A DNA stretch of 64,000 bases from Roseomonas aerilata DSM 19363 (GTDB taxonomy: Bacteria; Pseudomonadota; Alphaproteobacteria; Acetobacterales; Acetobacteraceae): contig NZ_JONP01000020.1 of the NCBI RefSeq assembly GCF_000711725.1, forward strand, positions 26,982 through 90,981, given 5' to 3'. Each line of letters opens with the position of its first letter. The stretch's first letter is position 1. Of this stretch, positions 28,326 to 38,797 are shown piece by piece. The notes below the pieces were generated by a model that worked only from the letters and a program-made list of their open reading frames with translations, was not told the origin of the DNA and made no database searches. The position numbers and the translations under genes were made by a program.

Positions 28326-29396
28326 TCAGGCAGGATCCAGCCGGCGGCCCGTGTCGGCGTCGAAGACGTGCAGGTGGGCGGGCGCGATCCGGACCGGCAA
28401 CCGCTCGCCGCTGAAGGCGCCGTTCAGCCGCGCGGTGACGGCCATGCCGGCAGGCGTGCGGCCGTGCACGACCGTCTCTGAGCCAAGCGGTTCGATCAGC
28501 TCGACCGCCAGGGGGATGGAACCGGGGCCGTCGCCGGGCTCCAGGTGCTCCGGCCGCAGCCCGAGGGTGATCGGCGTGCCGGCGGTGCCCGGCCGCGGCC
28601 CGTCCGCGAAGGGGATGAGCGTGCCGTCCGGCAAGCGGGCGGAGCCATTCCCCTGGTCGAGCGAGGCCGGGATGAAGTTCATCGCGGGGCTGCCGATGAA
28701 GCCCGCGACATAGGTGTCGGCGGGACGGGAGAAGATCTCCATGGGCGGCGCCACCTGCGCGGGGCGGCCCGCATTCATCACCACCAGCCGGTCGCCGAGC
28801 GTCATCGCCTCCACCTGGTCATGCGTAACGAAGAGCGAGGTGACGCCGAGGCGCCGCTGCAGGCGCCGGATCTCGGCCCGCATCTGCACGCGCAGCTTCG
28901 CGTCGAGGTTCGACAGTGGTTCGTCGAAGAGGAAGAGCGCGGGCTCGCGCACGATGGCCCGCCCCATCGCCACGCGCTGTCGCTGCCCGCCCGAGAGCTG
29001 CTTCGGCTTGCGGTCCAGCAAGGGGCCGATGCCGAGGATTTCGGCGGCCGCCTGCACGCGGCGCGCGATCTCGTCGCGCGCCATGCCGCGGATCTTCAGG
29101 CCATAGGCCATGTTCCCGAAGACGGTCATGTGCGGGTAGAGCGCGTAGTTCTGGAACACCATCGCGATGTCGCGGTCCGCCGGCTCCAGCCCCGTCACGT
29201 CGCGCCCGTTGATGACCACCTGCCCGGAGGTCGGCGTCTCCAGCCCCGCCACGATCCGCAGCAGCGTGGACTTGCCGCAGCCGGAGGCGCCGACGATCAC
29301 GACGAGCTCGCCGTCATTCACCTCGAGGTCGATGCCGTGCAGCACCTGCGTGGCGTTGAAGGACTTCTTGACGTCTCGGAGGGAGAGGGTGGCCAT
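28326..29396 (-). CDS. ugpC: sn-glycerol-3-phosphate/sugar ABC importer, ATPase (UgpC-like)
   Basis: A 356-aa MalK/UgpC-type ATPase: Walker [10 protein letters not shown], the signature [10 protein letters not shown], Walker [17 protein letters not shown]-loop VTHDQ, and a C-terminal OB-fold regulatory domain (TLGLRPEHL). It closes the operon after ugpA and ugpE. The UgpC name rests on its permease partners; MalK-type sugar specificity is the alternative. Confidence 0.87.
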   Translation of the reverse strand: MATLSLRDVKKSFNATQVLHGIDLEVNDGELVVIVGASGCGKSTLLRIVAGLETPTSGQVVINGRDVTGLEPADRDIAMVFQNYALYPHMTVFGNMAYGLKIRGMARDEIARRVQAAAEILGIGPLLDRKPKQLSGGQRQRVAMGRAIVREPALFLFDEPLSNLDAKLRVQMRAEIRRLQRRLGVTSLFVTHDQVEAMTLGDRLVVMNAGRPAQVAPPMEIFSRPADTYVAGFIGSPAMNFIPASLDQGNGSARLPDGTLIPFADGPRPGTAGTPITLGLRPEHLEPGDGPGSIPLAVELIEPLGSETVVHGRTPAGMAVTARLNGAFSGERLPVRIAPAHLHVFDADTGRRLDPA

Positions 29397-29399
29397 CGG

Positions 29400-30317
29400 C
29401 TATTTCTCGGTCTCGGTCAGGCCGCGCACGAACCAGCGCTGCATCAGCGCGACGACGAGCACGGGAGGCAGGAGGGCCAGCACGGCGGTCGCCATGATGG
29501 TGTTCCACTCGTTCTGGGCATCGCCTCGCCCGATCATCTTGGACAGGCCGACCACGATCGTCTCCATGGAGCGGTCGTTGATGATCAGCAGCGGCCAGAG
29601 ATACTGGTTCCAGCCGTAGATGAAGAGGATGACGAAGAGCGCCGCGATGTTCGTCAGCGACAGCGGCAGCACCACGTCCCTCAGGAAGCGAACGGGGCCC
29701 GCGCCGTCAATCTTCGCCGCCTCCACGAACTCGTCGGGGATGGTGAGGAAGAACTGGCGGAAGAGCAGGGTGGCGGTCGCGGAAGCGATCAGGGGGATCA
29801 CCAGCCCTGGCCATGTGTTGCCGAGGTTGAGGTCCACGATCACCTGGAAGGTCGGGATGATCCGCACCTCCACCGGCAGCATCAGCGTGATGAAGATCGC
29901 CCAGAAGGCGAGCATGCGCCCGGGGAAGGAGAAGAACACGACCGCGTAAGCCGAGAGGATGGAGATGGCGATTTTTCCGAGGGCGATGGCTACCGCCATG
30001 ATCAGGCTGTTCACCAGCATGGTGGAGGCCGGCGTGGTTTGGCTGCGCCCGCCACCCTCGTTCCAGGCGGTGGCGTAGTTCTCCACCGTGTGCGCGCCCG
30101 GCACCAGCGGCACGTCGCCGCGCCCGATGGTCCCGGCATCATGGGTGGAGCCCACCAACGTCATGTAGATCGGGAAGGCGACGATCAGCACGCCGAGGAT
30201 GAGCGCCCCGTGCGCGAGGAGGCGCGAGAGGAGGGCGCGGCGGCGAGTGGCGCGCAGCAGCGCGTCGTCCCGCACCGGCTCCGCTCGCAGGGCCACGGGG
30301 TTCGCGGGCGCATCCAT
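29400..30317 (-). CDS. ugpE: sn-glycerol-3-phosphate ABC importer, permease (UgpE-like)
   Basis: A 305-aa inner-membrane permease with about six membrane spans. The cytoplasmic EAA loop is EAAKIDGAGPVRFLRDVVLPLS. IDGAGPVRF, YGWNQYLWPLL and IGRGDAQNEWNT are close to UgpE. The true start is ATG at 30317, one base overlapping the ugpA stop (TGATG); the longer upstream frame reads shadow sequence inside ugpA. Confidence 0.88.
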   Translation of the reverse strand: MDAPANPVALRAEPVRDDALLRATRRRALLSRLLAHGALILGVLIVAFPIYMTLVGSTHDAGTIGRGDVPLVPGAHTVENYATAWNEGGGRSQTTPASTMLVNSLIMAVAIALGKIAISILSAYAVVFFSFPGRMLAFWAIFITLMLPVEVRIIPTFQVIVDLNLGNTWPGLVIPLIASATATLLFRQFFLTIPDEFVEAAKIDGAGPVRFLRDVVLPLSLTNIAALFVILFIYGWNQYLWPLLIINDRSMETIVVGLSKMIGRGDAQNEWNTIMATAVLALLPPVLVVALMQRWFVRGLTETEK

Positions 30318-31198
30318 CAGTAGTGTACCTTCTTCTCGACGGCGCGGAACTGGAAGGCGGTGAGGGCGATCACCAGCACCATCAGGATCACGCTCTGGGC
30401 GGAGGAGAGCCCGAGATTGAGGTTCTGCACGCCATCCACATAGACCTTGTAGATCAGCGTCTCCGTCGCCTGTCCCGGCCCGCCGCTGGTCAGCGCGTGG
30501 ATGATGCCGAAGGTCTCGAAGAAGGCGTAGGTGAGATTGACGATCAGCAGGAAGAAGGTCGTCGGCGAGAGAAGGGGGAATATGATCGACCAGAAACGCC
30601 GCGCCGGGCGCGCGCCGTCGATCGCCGCGGCCTCCAGCACGCTTGCCGGGATGGATTGCAGCCCTGCCAGGAAGAAGATGAAATTGTAGGCGACCTGCTT
30701 CCAGGCCGCCGCGATGACGATGAGGATCATCGCGTGCGTGCCGTTCAGCCGGTAGTCCCAGGCGACGCCCGCGGCGTTCAGCCAGCGCCCGATCAGCCCG
30801 ACCTGCGGCTGGAACAGGAACAGCCACAGCACGGCGGAAACGGCGGGCGCCACAGCATAGGGCCAGATCAGCAGGCTGCGATAGACGGTGACGCCCCGCA
30901 GCGACTTATCCGCCTGCACCGCGAGGAACAGGGCGATGCCCAGCGCCAGCCCCGCCACGCAGCCCGAGAAGACGACGCTGTTGAGCGCCGCGTTCACCCA
31001 GTTCGGATCAGAGAGCACATCCTGGAAGTTCTCCAGCCCGACGAATTCCTGGGAAAGCCCGAAGGCGTCCTCCCGCAGCAGGGACTGGTAGATCGCTCGC
31101 CCGGCCGGCCAGAAGAAGAACACGAAGGTGATCGCCAACTGCGGGAGCAGCAGCGCAATGGGGAGAATCCTGCCCCGGAAAATGACCTTTCTCTGCAT
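30317..31198 (-). CDS. ugpA: sn-glycerol-3-phosphate ABC importer, permease (UgpA-like)
   Basis: A 293-aa permease with six predicted membrane spans. The start [20 protein letters not shown] is characteristic of UgpA, as are [15 protein letters not shown], the EAA loop ([14 protein letters not shown]) and [16 protein letters not shown]. The ATG at 31198 follows GGGAGG-type sequence. It is the first gene of the operon. The binding protein UgpB is absent here and must be encoded elsewhere. Confidence 0.89.
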   Translation of the reverse strand: MQRKVIFRGRILPIALLLPQLAITFVFFFWPAGRAIYQSLLREDAFGLSQEFVGLENFQDVLSDPNWVNAALNSVVFSGCVAGLALGIALFLAVQADKSLRGVTVYRSLLIWPYAVAPAVSAVLWLFLFQPQVGLIGRWLNAAGVAWDYRLNGTHAMILIVIAAAWKQVAYNFIFFLAGLQSIPASVLEAAAIDGARPARRFWSIIFPLLSPTTFFLLIVNLTYAFFETFGIIHALTSGGPGQATETLIYKVYVDGVQNLNLGLSSAQSVILMVLVIALTAFQFRAVEKKVHY

Positions 31199-31409
31199 CG
31201 TGCCCTCCCGTGCGCCGGACGGGGAAGTCCCGTGCGGCGCAAGCCTGTCCGTTGTTGAGGGGCCGGGGAAGGCCGCCTGGCCGTGTAGCCGCCGCCGTGC
31301 TGGGGCGCCGCGTGCCCGCGCGGCTGGCCTCGGCACGCCGATGAGCGCCGAGACTACAGCCCGGCCAGAATTTTGTGGAGGGTCCAACACCGGCCGTGAG
31401 GGGAGCGTC

Positions 31410-31426
31410 ATGAACCCACCGTTCAT
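31410..31426. promoter_or_regulatory. Perfect dyad in the ugpA / 31450 intergenic region
   Basis: ATGAAC (31410-31415) and GTTCAT (31421-31426) form a perfect inverted repeat around a five-base centre. It lies in the 251-base divergent region between ugpA and the gene at 31450, where an operator would be expected. No cognate regulator is adjacent. Confidence 0.3.
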
Positions 31427-31449
31427 CTCTCGCCCGCATCATCCTGGCC

Positions 31450-32049
31450 ATGGATAACGCGATGCCTCTCCTTCTCCTCGGTGTCGGCCTGCAAAAAGCG
31501 CCGCAGCTGCCGGCCGTGCGGGTCGGCCGGGTCTCAGGCCTGCTGGCGGGTTGGCGCGGCGCCGCCAGCCTGCCGCCCTCTGCCCTTCGCCTGCCGGAGC
31601 CGCTGGGCTTCACCAGCCTGCAGGAAGTCCGCGCCTGGCTCGTCGCGCGCGAGCCACGCCTGGCCACTGCCCTCCGCGCCCTGTCCGGCTGCCGGGAGGT
31701 CGGGCTCGAATTGCACGAGGACGCGCCGCGCCACGCCGCCTGGTTGCGGCAGCGGGACAAGGGCCTCGCCTCCGAGGCCCCGGCAGATCCGGCCCGGGCG
31801 GCGCGGCGCCTGTTCATCGGGCAGCGGGTGGAGACCATCCTCTCGAGCGAGGCCCGTGCCGCCGTCCGCCCTGCGCCGGGCGCGGAACCGGCCACCTGGT
31901 CGGTGGCCGTGCCGAAGGCGGCGGTGGAGCGCCTGCGCGCCGCGCTTGAGCTGGAGGCGCACCGGCTCGCCGGCACCGGCCTCTCCCTTCGCGTCAGTCC
32001 GCCCGGCAAGACGAACGGCCTGGCCAGGGCCATCCTGCAGGACGCCTGA
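31450..32049 (+). CDS. Hypothetical protein with weak GvpL/GvpF resemblance
   Basis: 199 aa. No signal peptide or membrane span. The general plan recalls GvpL/GvpF gas-vesicle proteins: an early beta-strand-rich part, a helical stretch with REPRLATALRALSG, then REVGLELHED, and a late ALELEAHRLAGTGLSLRVSPPG resembling the C-terminal strand. There are no other gas-vesicle genes in the window, so if related it has another job. ATG at 31450 or 31462 could both serve. The family guess is weak. Confidence 0.55.
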   Translation: MDNAMPLLLLGVGLQKAPQLPAVRVGRVSGLLAGWRGAASLPPSALRLPEPLGFTSLQEVRAWLVAREPRLATALRALSGCREVGLELHEDAPRHAAWLRQRDKGLASEAPADPARAARRLFIGQRVETILSSEARAAVRPAPGAEPATWSVAVPKAAVERLRAALELEAHRLAGTGLSLRVSPPGKTNGLARAILQDA

Positions 32050-32098
32050 AGGCCGGCGCGGGCTTGATGAAGCGGCTGGCATCCCGCTTCATGGTCCC

Positions 32099-33283
32099 GT
32101 GCGAGGAACCGGGAACATTCCGCCAGCGGCTGGTGCGGCCGGCAGGCGCCGCGTGGTGGGCGCGCTCGGCGTGGCACAGACCCTTGCCTGGGCCTCCTCC
32201 TACTACCTGCCCGCCATTGTCGCCGCACCGATGGCCGAGGACTACGGCCTTCCGCCCAGCGCCATCTTCGGCGCCTTCTCCGCCTCCCTCCTGCTGACGG
32301 CGCTCCTCGGCCCCTGGGTCGGGCGCGTGATCGACCGCCGGGGCGGGCGCGGGGTGCTGGCGGGGTCGAACCTGGCGCTGGCGGCCGGCCTCGCGGCAAT
32401 GGCGCTGGCGCCGGCGGGATGGCCGGTGGTGCTCTTCCTTGGCTGGGGACTGCTGGGCCTCGGCATGGCTCTCGGCCTCTATGATTCCGCCTTCGCCACC
32501 CTGGCCGGCCTCTACGGCAAGGAGGCGCGCGGGCCGATCTCGGGCGTGGCAATGATGGCGGGCTTCGCGAGCACGATCGGCTGGCCCCTTACCGCCTGGC
32601 TAAGCGCCTGGCTCGGCTGGCGCGGTGCCTGCGGCTCCTGGGCCGCGCTGCAAATTCTGCTCGGCCTGCCTCTGCACCTCCTGCTCGTCCCGCCCGCGCC
32701 ACCGCCGCCGACCGCCGCCGCCAGCGTGGAGGAGCCGGAAGGGGCAGCGGGCTGGGGGCAACTCGCTCTGCTCGCGCTGGCGCTGACGGGCTCGGGGTTC
32801 AATATCGCGGCCATGGCGGCGCATCTGCCGGGCCTGCTGACCCGGAGTGGTGCCTCGGCCGAACTCGCCCTCCTCGCTGCCAGCCTCGTCGGGCCCATGC
32901 AGGTCCTCGTGCGCGTGCTGGACGCGCTCTTGCTGCGCCGCCTGCACCCGCTGACCACCGCCCGCCTGGCGACCGCCGGGCACCCCGCGGCGGCCTTGGC
33001 CCTCGCGGTCGGGTTCGGGCCCGCGGCCTTCGCCATCCTCCACGGGGCCGGGAACGGGCTGCTCACGATCGTTCGCGGCACCCTGCCGCTCGCCCTTTTC
33101 GGGGCCCGCGGCTACGGGGCTCGGCAGGGGATCATTCTCGCGCCCATGCGGCTCATCCAGGCGCTCGCGCCGCTCGCCTTCGGCCTCGCGCTGGAGCGGC
33201 TCGCCCTCCAGGCCCTCTGGATCTTCGCGGGGGTGGGGCTCATCTCGCTCCTCGCCCTCGCGGCGCTGCGCCGCCCGGGATAG
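32099..33283 (+). CDS. MFS transporter
   Basis: A 12-span major facilitator permease of about 394 aa. The first helix is [23 protein letters not shown], with an intracellular loop [10 protein letters not shown] after helix 2 (the MFS DRxxGR-type motif) and the rest alternating hydrophobic helices. No ATG fits: the start is probably GTG at 32099, with GTG at 32153 or 32156 as alternatives giving a slightly shorter N-terminus. The substrate is unknown. Confidence 0.78.
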   Translation: MRGTGNIPPAAGAAGRRRVVGALGVAQTLAWASSYYLPAIVAAPMAEDYGLPPSAIFGAFSASLLLTALLGPWVGRVIDRRGGRGVLAGSNLALAAGLAAMALAPAGWPVVLFLGWGLLGLGMALGLYDSAFATLAGLYGKEARGPISGVAMMAGFASTIGWPLTAWLSAWLGWRGACGSWAALQILLGLPLHLLLVPPAPPPPTAAASVEEPEGAAGWGQLALLALALTGSGFNIAAMAAHLPGLLTRSGASAELALLAASLVGPMQVLVRVLDALLLRRLHPLTTARLATAGHPAAALALAVGFGPAAFAILHGAGNGLLTIVRGTLPLALFGARGYGARQGIILAPMRLIQALAPLAFGLALERLALQALWIFAGVGLISLLALAALRRPG

Positions 33284-33350
33284 CCGCCCCCTTGGCAGCG
33301 CGCCCCGGATGGGCTTCCTGCCAGCCACAGACCGGAAGAGAGGGAATGCC

Positions 33351-34559
<1,209 letters not shown>

Positions 34560-34585
34560 TACCGCTCAAGCGCTGCTGGTGACTC

Positions 34586-34617
34586 CGGGGAGAGAGAAGG
34601 AACCCTTCCTCTCCCCG
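34586..34617. terminator. Strong bidirectional hairpin between convergent genes
   Basis: CGGGGAGAG pairs with CTCTCCCCG, then after a one-base bulge GAAGG pairs with CCTTC around a 3-base loop, about 14 base pairs in total. It sits between the thiolase stop and the end of the convergent 509-aa gene. On plus it is followed by TGCTCCTTTA. Confidence 0.65.
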
Positions 34618-34624
34618 TGCTCCT

Positions 34625-36154
34625 TTACGCGGAACGGGTGCCCTCCGCCCGCAGTGCCTGCGCGGCCGCGAGCCAGCCCGGGATTTCGGCCGCGGTGACG
34701 CCGGCCTGGTGGCACCCTTCCTCCACAGCGCGGGGCAGGATGTCGAGCAACGCGGCCATGAGGGCGGCATCGCGCTCGTCCGAGACGAGTTCCAGGAATT
34801 CCTGGATGTCGCTCTGGAACACGCGCAGGAAGGGTCCGAACCGGTCGCTCTGGCGACCCAGCCATTCCTCGAACATCGCGGGCCAGCCAGCGGCGAGGCG
34901 GAACTCGAGCCGTGGCTCCCCTTCCTCGACAGCGAATTTCAGACGGACGGGCGCCCATTCGCGCCGGCCGGCGCGAAGCGAGGCCATGTCCAACTCCAGG
35001 TGACGGTACGCCCCGGCGTTCTCGTAATCGCTCAGGCGTAGCTCCGCGTATCGCGCACCGGCTGACGGGATGCGGAGTGGTCCGCCGCTTCCGGCCAGGG
35101 TTCCGGGTATGGCAATCCCGCCGGCCGGGGGCGAGGCGGTGGGGTGATCCTGCGGCGGCGATGGACGCCAGGGCCCGGCGGCCGTCGTTTCGAGGACCCG
35201 GAGGCCGGCCCAGGGCGCCGCCACGGGGAGCGGGGTCTTCGACAGTTCGGGCAGCGCCTCGGCCGAGAGCGTCCCGCCCTCCAACTCCACCACGGCGTCC
35301 GTCTCGCCCGCGCGCAGGCCGACCGCGAGGACAGCCTGCTCGCCGAGCCGTGGCTGAAGGGGCAGGTCCAGCGTCACCGCGTCCTCCCCCAGCGGCCGCC
35401 ATCCGGTCCAGGCTGAACCGGGCGTGGTGCGCGATAGGTCGGTCAGATCAGCTGGCAGGATGCCATCCGGCCTGATCCAAGCCGCGACCGCCGCACCGCG
35501 TCCCGTCCCGTGGGCAAGTGTGATCCGCAGCCGCCGCATCCTCTGCGTGTCGAGGGCTGGCAGCAGCAGGATCGAGCGGCCGTGCGCGGGGGCGCGTAGC
35601 AGCGGGCGCGGTGCCTCCTCGCCGATGGCGACGGGATCGACACCGCCTTCCAGCGCCCGCGCCTCCGCCCAGCTGAGGGCGCGAGGCGTGGGGGGAGGGG
35701 CCGGCTCATCGGCGGAGGCTTCTTCGGGCTGCACCGCGCTCCCCTCGGCCCGCGCGGCAGCGGCCTGGCGCAGTAGGGCGGCGGAGAGCGCCTCCGCGGT
35801 CACGGCGAGCACCCCTGGCAGCGCCTCCGCGCCAGAACCGGCGGGAACGAAGGGCGGTGGCAGCCCCTCGACCGTGGACCACCAGGCGCCGAGGGCGGCG
35901 AGCGGCTGCCAGTCCGGCGCGACAAGGCCGATGGTGCCCACCGGCGGGGAGGGAAGAGGAAGGGTGGCCGCCAGTTCCGGCGCGCGGGTGCCGAGCGGAT
36001 GGATCAGCAGGTTCTCCCCGCGCGGCGCGAGGATCCAGACGTGGAGCGCGGCGGAGGCGATCGGCGAGGGGTCCACCACGCCCTCGGCGACGAGGAGATG
36101 GGGCGCCACTTCGGCCAGGCGCGTCAGGTGGGAGGGGGCGGCGCGCGGGATCAA
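34625..36154 (-). CDS. Hypothetical protein, 509 aa, coupled to a glycosyltransferase
   Basis: No recognised domain. The N-terminal third is Ala/Leu/Pro-rich with HVWILAPRGENLLIHPLG; a Pro/Glu linker lies at about 150-165; the middle contains repeated beta-strand-like stretches (RLRITLAHGTGRG, AVLAVGLRAGE, AYRHLELDMASLRAG), suggesting carbohydrate-binding-like sandwiches; the C-terminus is helical (DERDAALMAALLDILPRAVEEG). No signal peptide. The start appears to be TTG at 36154, overlapping the upstream glycosyltransferase stop as TTGA, so the two are coupled and likely act on the same surface glycan. Confidence 0.65.
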   Translation of the reverse strand: MIPRAAPSHLTRLAEVAPHLLVAEGVVDPSPIASAALHVWILAPRGENLLIHPLGTRAPELAATLPLPSPPVGTIGLVAPDWQPLAALGAWWSTVEGLPPPFVPAGSGAEALPGVLAVTAEALSAALLRQAAAARAEGSAVQPEEASADEPAPPPTPRALSWAEARALEGGVDPVAIGEEAPRPLLRAPAHGRSILLLPALDTQRMRRLRITLAHGTGRGAAVAAWIRPDGILPADLTDLSRTTPGSAWTGWRPLGEDAVTLDLPLQPRLGEQAVLAVGLRAGETDAVVELEGGTLSAEALPELSKTPLPVAAPWAGLRVLETTAAGPWRPSPPQDHPTASPPAGGIAIPGTLAGSGGPLRIPSAGARYAELRLSDYENAGAYRHLELDMASLRAGRREWAPVRLKFAVEEGEPRLEFRLAAGWPAMFEEWLGRQSDRFGPFLRVFQSDIQEFLELVSDERDAALMAALLDILPRAVEEGCHQAGVTAAEIPGWLAAAQALRAEGTRSA

Positions 36155-37542
36155 GGAAGGCGAGCCTCGTCGATGGGCCCCTTATCGGGCGGGGGGAGCG
36201 TTGAGGGATTGGTTGCTTGCGACGTCGGCCCCTCCGGTGATGCCTTATGGAGCGCCGTCTCCGTGACCGGCGCATCCGAACCCGGGCCGGTGTCCTCGGT
36301 CTTCAACTCCGCCTCTTCCCTGCCCGCCAGGGCATCGGGCCGGGCTTCCGGACGCTCCTGGACCGCCTCCCGCGCGAAGGCGGGAGCAGCGAAGGGCGGA
36401 GCTTCCGGCAGGGGGGCGGCAAGGCGCCGCAGCCGCCCGATGAGGCGCGCCATCGCCACCGCAGGGTCAAGGGCCTCCACCTGCTGCCAGGCGGCCTCGA
36501 CGCGCTCGCCCGCAGGGCCGCCCGGCTCCAGGCAGGCGGCCAGCGCTTCGGCCACCGCTTCGGGATCCTCCGCATCCACGACCGCGGCAAGGCGAGGCGC
36601 GTCCTCGCCGAGGGCCTCCAGCGCCTCCGGGCTCGCCACCACCGGTACGCGCAGGCGGGCGGCGTGGAGGAAGCCGACGGGCGGTCCTTCCAGCCGGGAG
36701 GGAATGAGCAACATGTCCGCCCCCGCCAGCAGCGACGCCCCCTCCTGGCCGGGGCCGAGCAAGCATAGCGCGTTGCCCTCGCCGGACGCATCGCGCAGCG
36801 CGGCCTCCAGGATGCCCTCGCCGCCGCAGGCGACAACCCCGCCCGTGCGCGCCGCGAAGGCCTCCGCGATGGCGGGGAGGCGGTCCGCGCCCCTGGCCGC
36901 GTCCAGCCGGCCGAGGAAGAGCGCGACCGGCGCCGACGGGCCGAGCCCCAGCCTCTCGCGCAGCGCCTCGCGGCAGGCCTCCCGGTCGGGCGCTGACGGC
37001 CGCTCCGCATCGAGGGGGATGGTGGAGACGCGGCCTTCCCCCAGGCCCAGCAGCCGCCCCAGCCGCTCGGCGGTGGCGGCGCTCGGGGTGATCCATTCGG
37101 CCTGCAGGGCGGCCGCGGCCTGGAGAGCGGCGGCGTCAATCCCGGCCGGCCGCGCGCCGCGCGGGGCGAGATGGGCAAGGACGAGGCAGGGGGTGCGTGT
37201 TTCCGCGAGGACCGCCATGGCGCCCACCGCGCGGTCCGGCCAGGGCAGGGCGAGGATCACCGCGTCCGGGCGGGCTGCCGCCAGCGCCGCGCGGGTCGCG
37301 CGAGCCTGGCCTCGGCGCACCTCGTCCTGCGGACCGCGGCGCCAGGCGAGGGGCAGGTCGAGCAGCGCCGGGCCGCCTTCCGCAGGAAATGCCTGGCGAA
37401 GCCCGGCGATCAGGCCCGCCTCCGCCGCCACGGTCCCGGCGACGCCGAGCGCGGCCGCGGCACCGAGGATGCGCAGCGCCTGCGCCTCCGGCGTGCCGAA
37501 TTCGTCCCCCGGGAGGATAACCAGCAGGCGCCCTATCCGCAT
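36151..37542 (-). CDS. Glycosyltransferase family 4-like protein
   Basis: A 463-aa GT-B protein. The N-terminal Rossmann half starts MRIGRLLVILPGDEFG; the C-terminal half has ALFLGRLDAARGADRLPAIAEAF and the donor-binding IPSRLEGPPVGFLHAARLRVPVVAS. After about residue 375 an Ala/Pro/Glu-rich tail without obvious fold follows. The acceptor is unknown. It lies 117 bases from the divergent galE, in a region rich in polysaccharide genes. Confidence 0.78.
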   Translation of the reverse strand: MRIGRLLVILPGDEFGTPEAQALRILGAAAALGVAGTVAAEAGLIAGLRQAFPAEGGPALLDLPLAWRRGPQDEVRRGQARATRAALAAARPDAVILALPWPDRAVGAMAVLAETRTPCLVLAHLAPRGARPAGIDAAALQAAAALQAEWITPSAATAERLGRLLGLGEGRVSTIPLDAERPSAPDREACREALRERLGLGPSAPVALFLGRLDAARGADRLPAIAEAFAARTGGVVACGGEGILEAALRDASGEGNALCLLGPGQEGASLLAGADMLLIPSRLEGPPVGFLHAARLRVPVVASPEALEALGEDAPRLAAVVDAEDPEAVAEALAACLEPGGPAGERVEAAWQQVEALDPAVAMARLIGRLRRLAAPLPEAPPFAAPAFAREAVQERPEARPDALAGREEAELKTEDTGPGSDAPVTETALHKASPEGPTSQATNPSTLPPPDKGPIDEARLP

Positions 37543-37659
37543 GGCCGAGCTCGTACCGCCCTATCTTATGTGATTGGACCGTCTCACCCGGATGAGCGAA
37601 GCCGTCCAGCCCCCGGGCCGGCGATCCGCCGCCCGGGCGCGGATGGTTGAGGAAGATCG

Positions 37660-38664
37660 ATGGGACGGTACCTGGTTACGGGCGGCGCCGGCTATGTTGG
37701 AAGCCACGTTGCACTCGCCTTGCAGGAGCGGGGCGACCACGTGGTCGTGCTGGACGACCTCCGCCAGGGGCACCGCGCCGCGGTCCAGCCCGGCATGGAT
37801 CTTGTTGTCGCCGACCTCGCGGACCGCCGCCGGGTGGAGGAGGTCTTCGCGGGCTGGCGCTTCGACGGAGTCCTTCATTTCGCGGCTCTTTCGCTCGTCG
37901 GCGAGAGCATGCGCGAGCCGCTGCGCTACATCGCGGAGAATGTCGGCAACTCGCTCTGGCTGGCCGAGGCCGCCGTGCGCGCGGGTGTCCGGCGTTTCGT
38001 CCTCTCCTCCACTGCCGCGCTCTTCGGCGAGCCCACGCGCATCCCCATCGACGAGGAGGAGCACGTCGCCCCGGTCTCGGCCTATGGCGAATCGAAGCTC
38101 ATGGTGGAGCGGGGGCTCGAATGGGCCGACCGAGTGCACGGGCTGCGCTCGGCGGCGCTGCGCTACTTCAATGCGGCCGGCGCGGACCCCGGCGGACGGC
38201 TGGGCGAGGATCACAATCCGGAGACCCACCTGATCCCGAATACGATCAACGCGGCCCTCGGGCTCGGCCCGGCGCTGACGGTCTTCGGCACCGACTACAA
38301 CACGCCCGACGGCACCGCGATCCGCGACTACGTCCACGTGACGGACCTCGCGGACGCGCATCTGCGCGTGCTCGACCGGCTGAAGGATGGGCCTTCCTGC
38401 CGCTACAACGTGGGCAGCGGGACCGGGGCCTCGGTGATGGAGGTGATCGCGGCGGTGGAGCGCGCGACGGGCCGCCCGGTGCCGCATGTGCTCGGCCCGC
38501 GCCGGGCGGGCGACCCGCCAGTGCTCGTCGCATCCAACGCGGCGCTGCGCCGCGACACCGGCTGGGTGCCGCGGCTGGGCGCGCTGGACAGCATCGTCGG
38601 CACGGCCTGCGCCTGGCGAATGAAGAACCCGGGCGGCTACCGCGACGTGGCTGCCGCGGCCTGA
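37660..38664 (+). CDS. galE: UDP-glucose 4-epimerase
   Basis: A 334-aa extended SDR. NAD-binding TGGAGYVGSH (about 7-16), catalytic S117/S118 in LSSTAALFG and Y142/K146 in YGESK; RYFNAAGAD and GTAIRDYVHVTDL are GalE signatures. It interconverts UDP-Glc and UDP-Gal, supplying sugars to the nearby glycosyltransferases. ATG at 37660 with GAGGAAG upstream. Confidence 0.92.
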   Translation: MGRYLVTGGAGYVGSHVALALQERGDHVVVLDDLRQGHRAAVQPGMDLVVADLADRRRVEEVFAGWRFDGVLHFAALSLVGESMREPLRYIAENVGNSLWLAEAAVRAGVRRFVLSSTAALFGEPTRIPIDEEEHVAPVSAYGESKLMVERGLEWADRVHGLRSAALRYFNAAGADPGGRLGEDHNPETHLIPNTINAALGLGPALTVFGTDYNTPDGTAIRDYVHVTDLADAHLRVLDRLKDGPSCRYNVGSGTGASVMEVIAAVERATGRPVPHVLGPRRAGDPPVLVASNAALRRDTGWVPRLGALDSIVGTACAWRMKNPGGYRDVAAAA

Positions 38665-38797
38665 AGCGTCGCGCGCTCCCCGCGCACGGGCGGGACTGGT
38701 CCTCGCCGCCCCTTCGTGCGAGGACCGGCCCGGCCGCGCCGTGCGGCGACGCTGCGCTCCCTTGCGGGCGGGCGCGGCGGGGGAGCAGGACGCGCCC

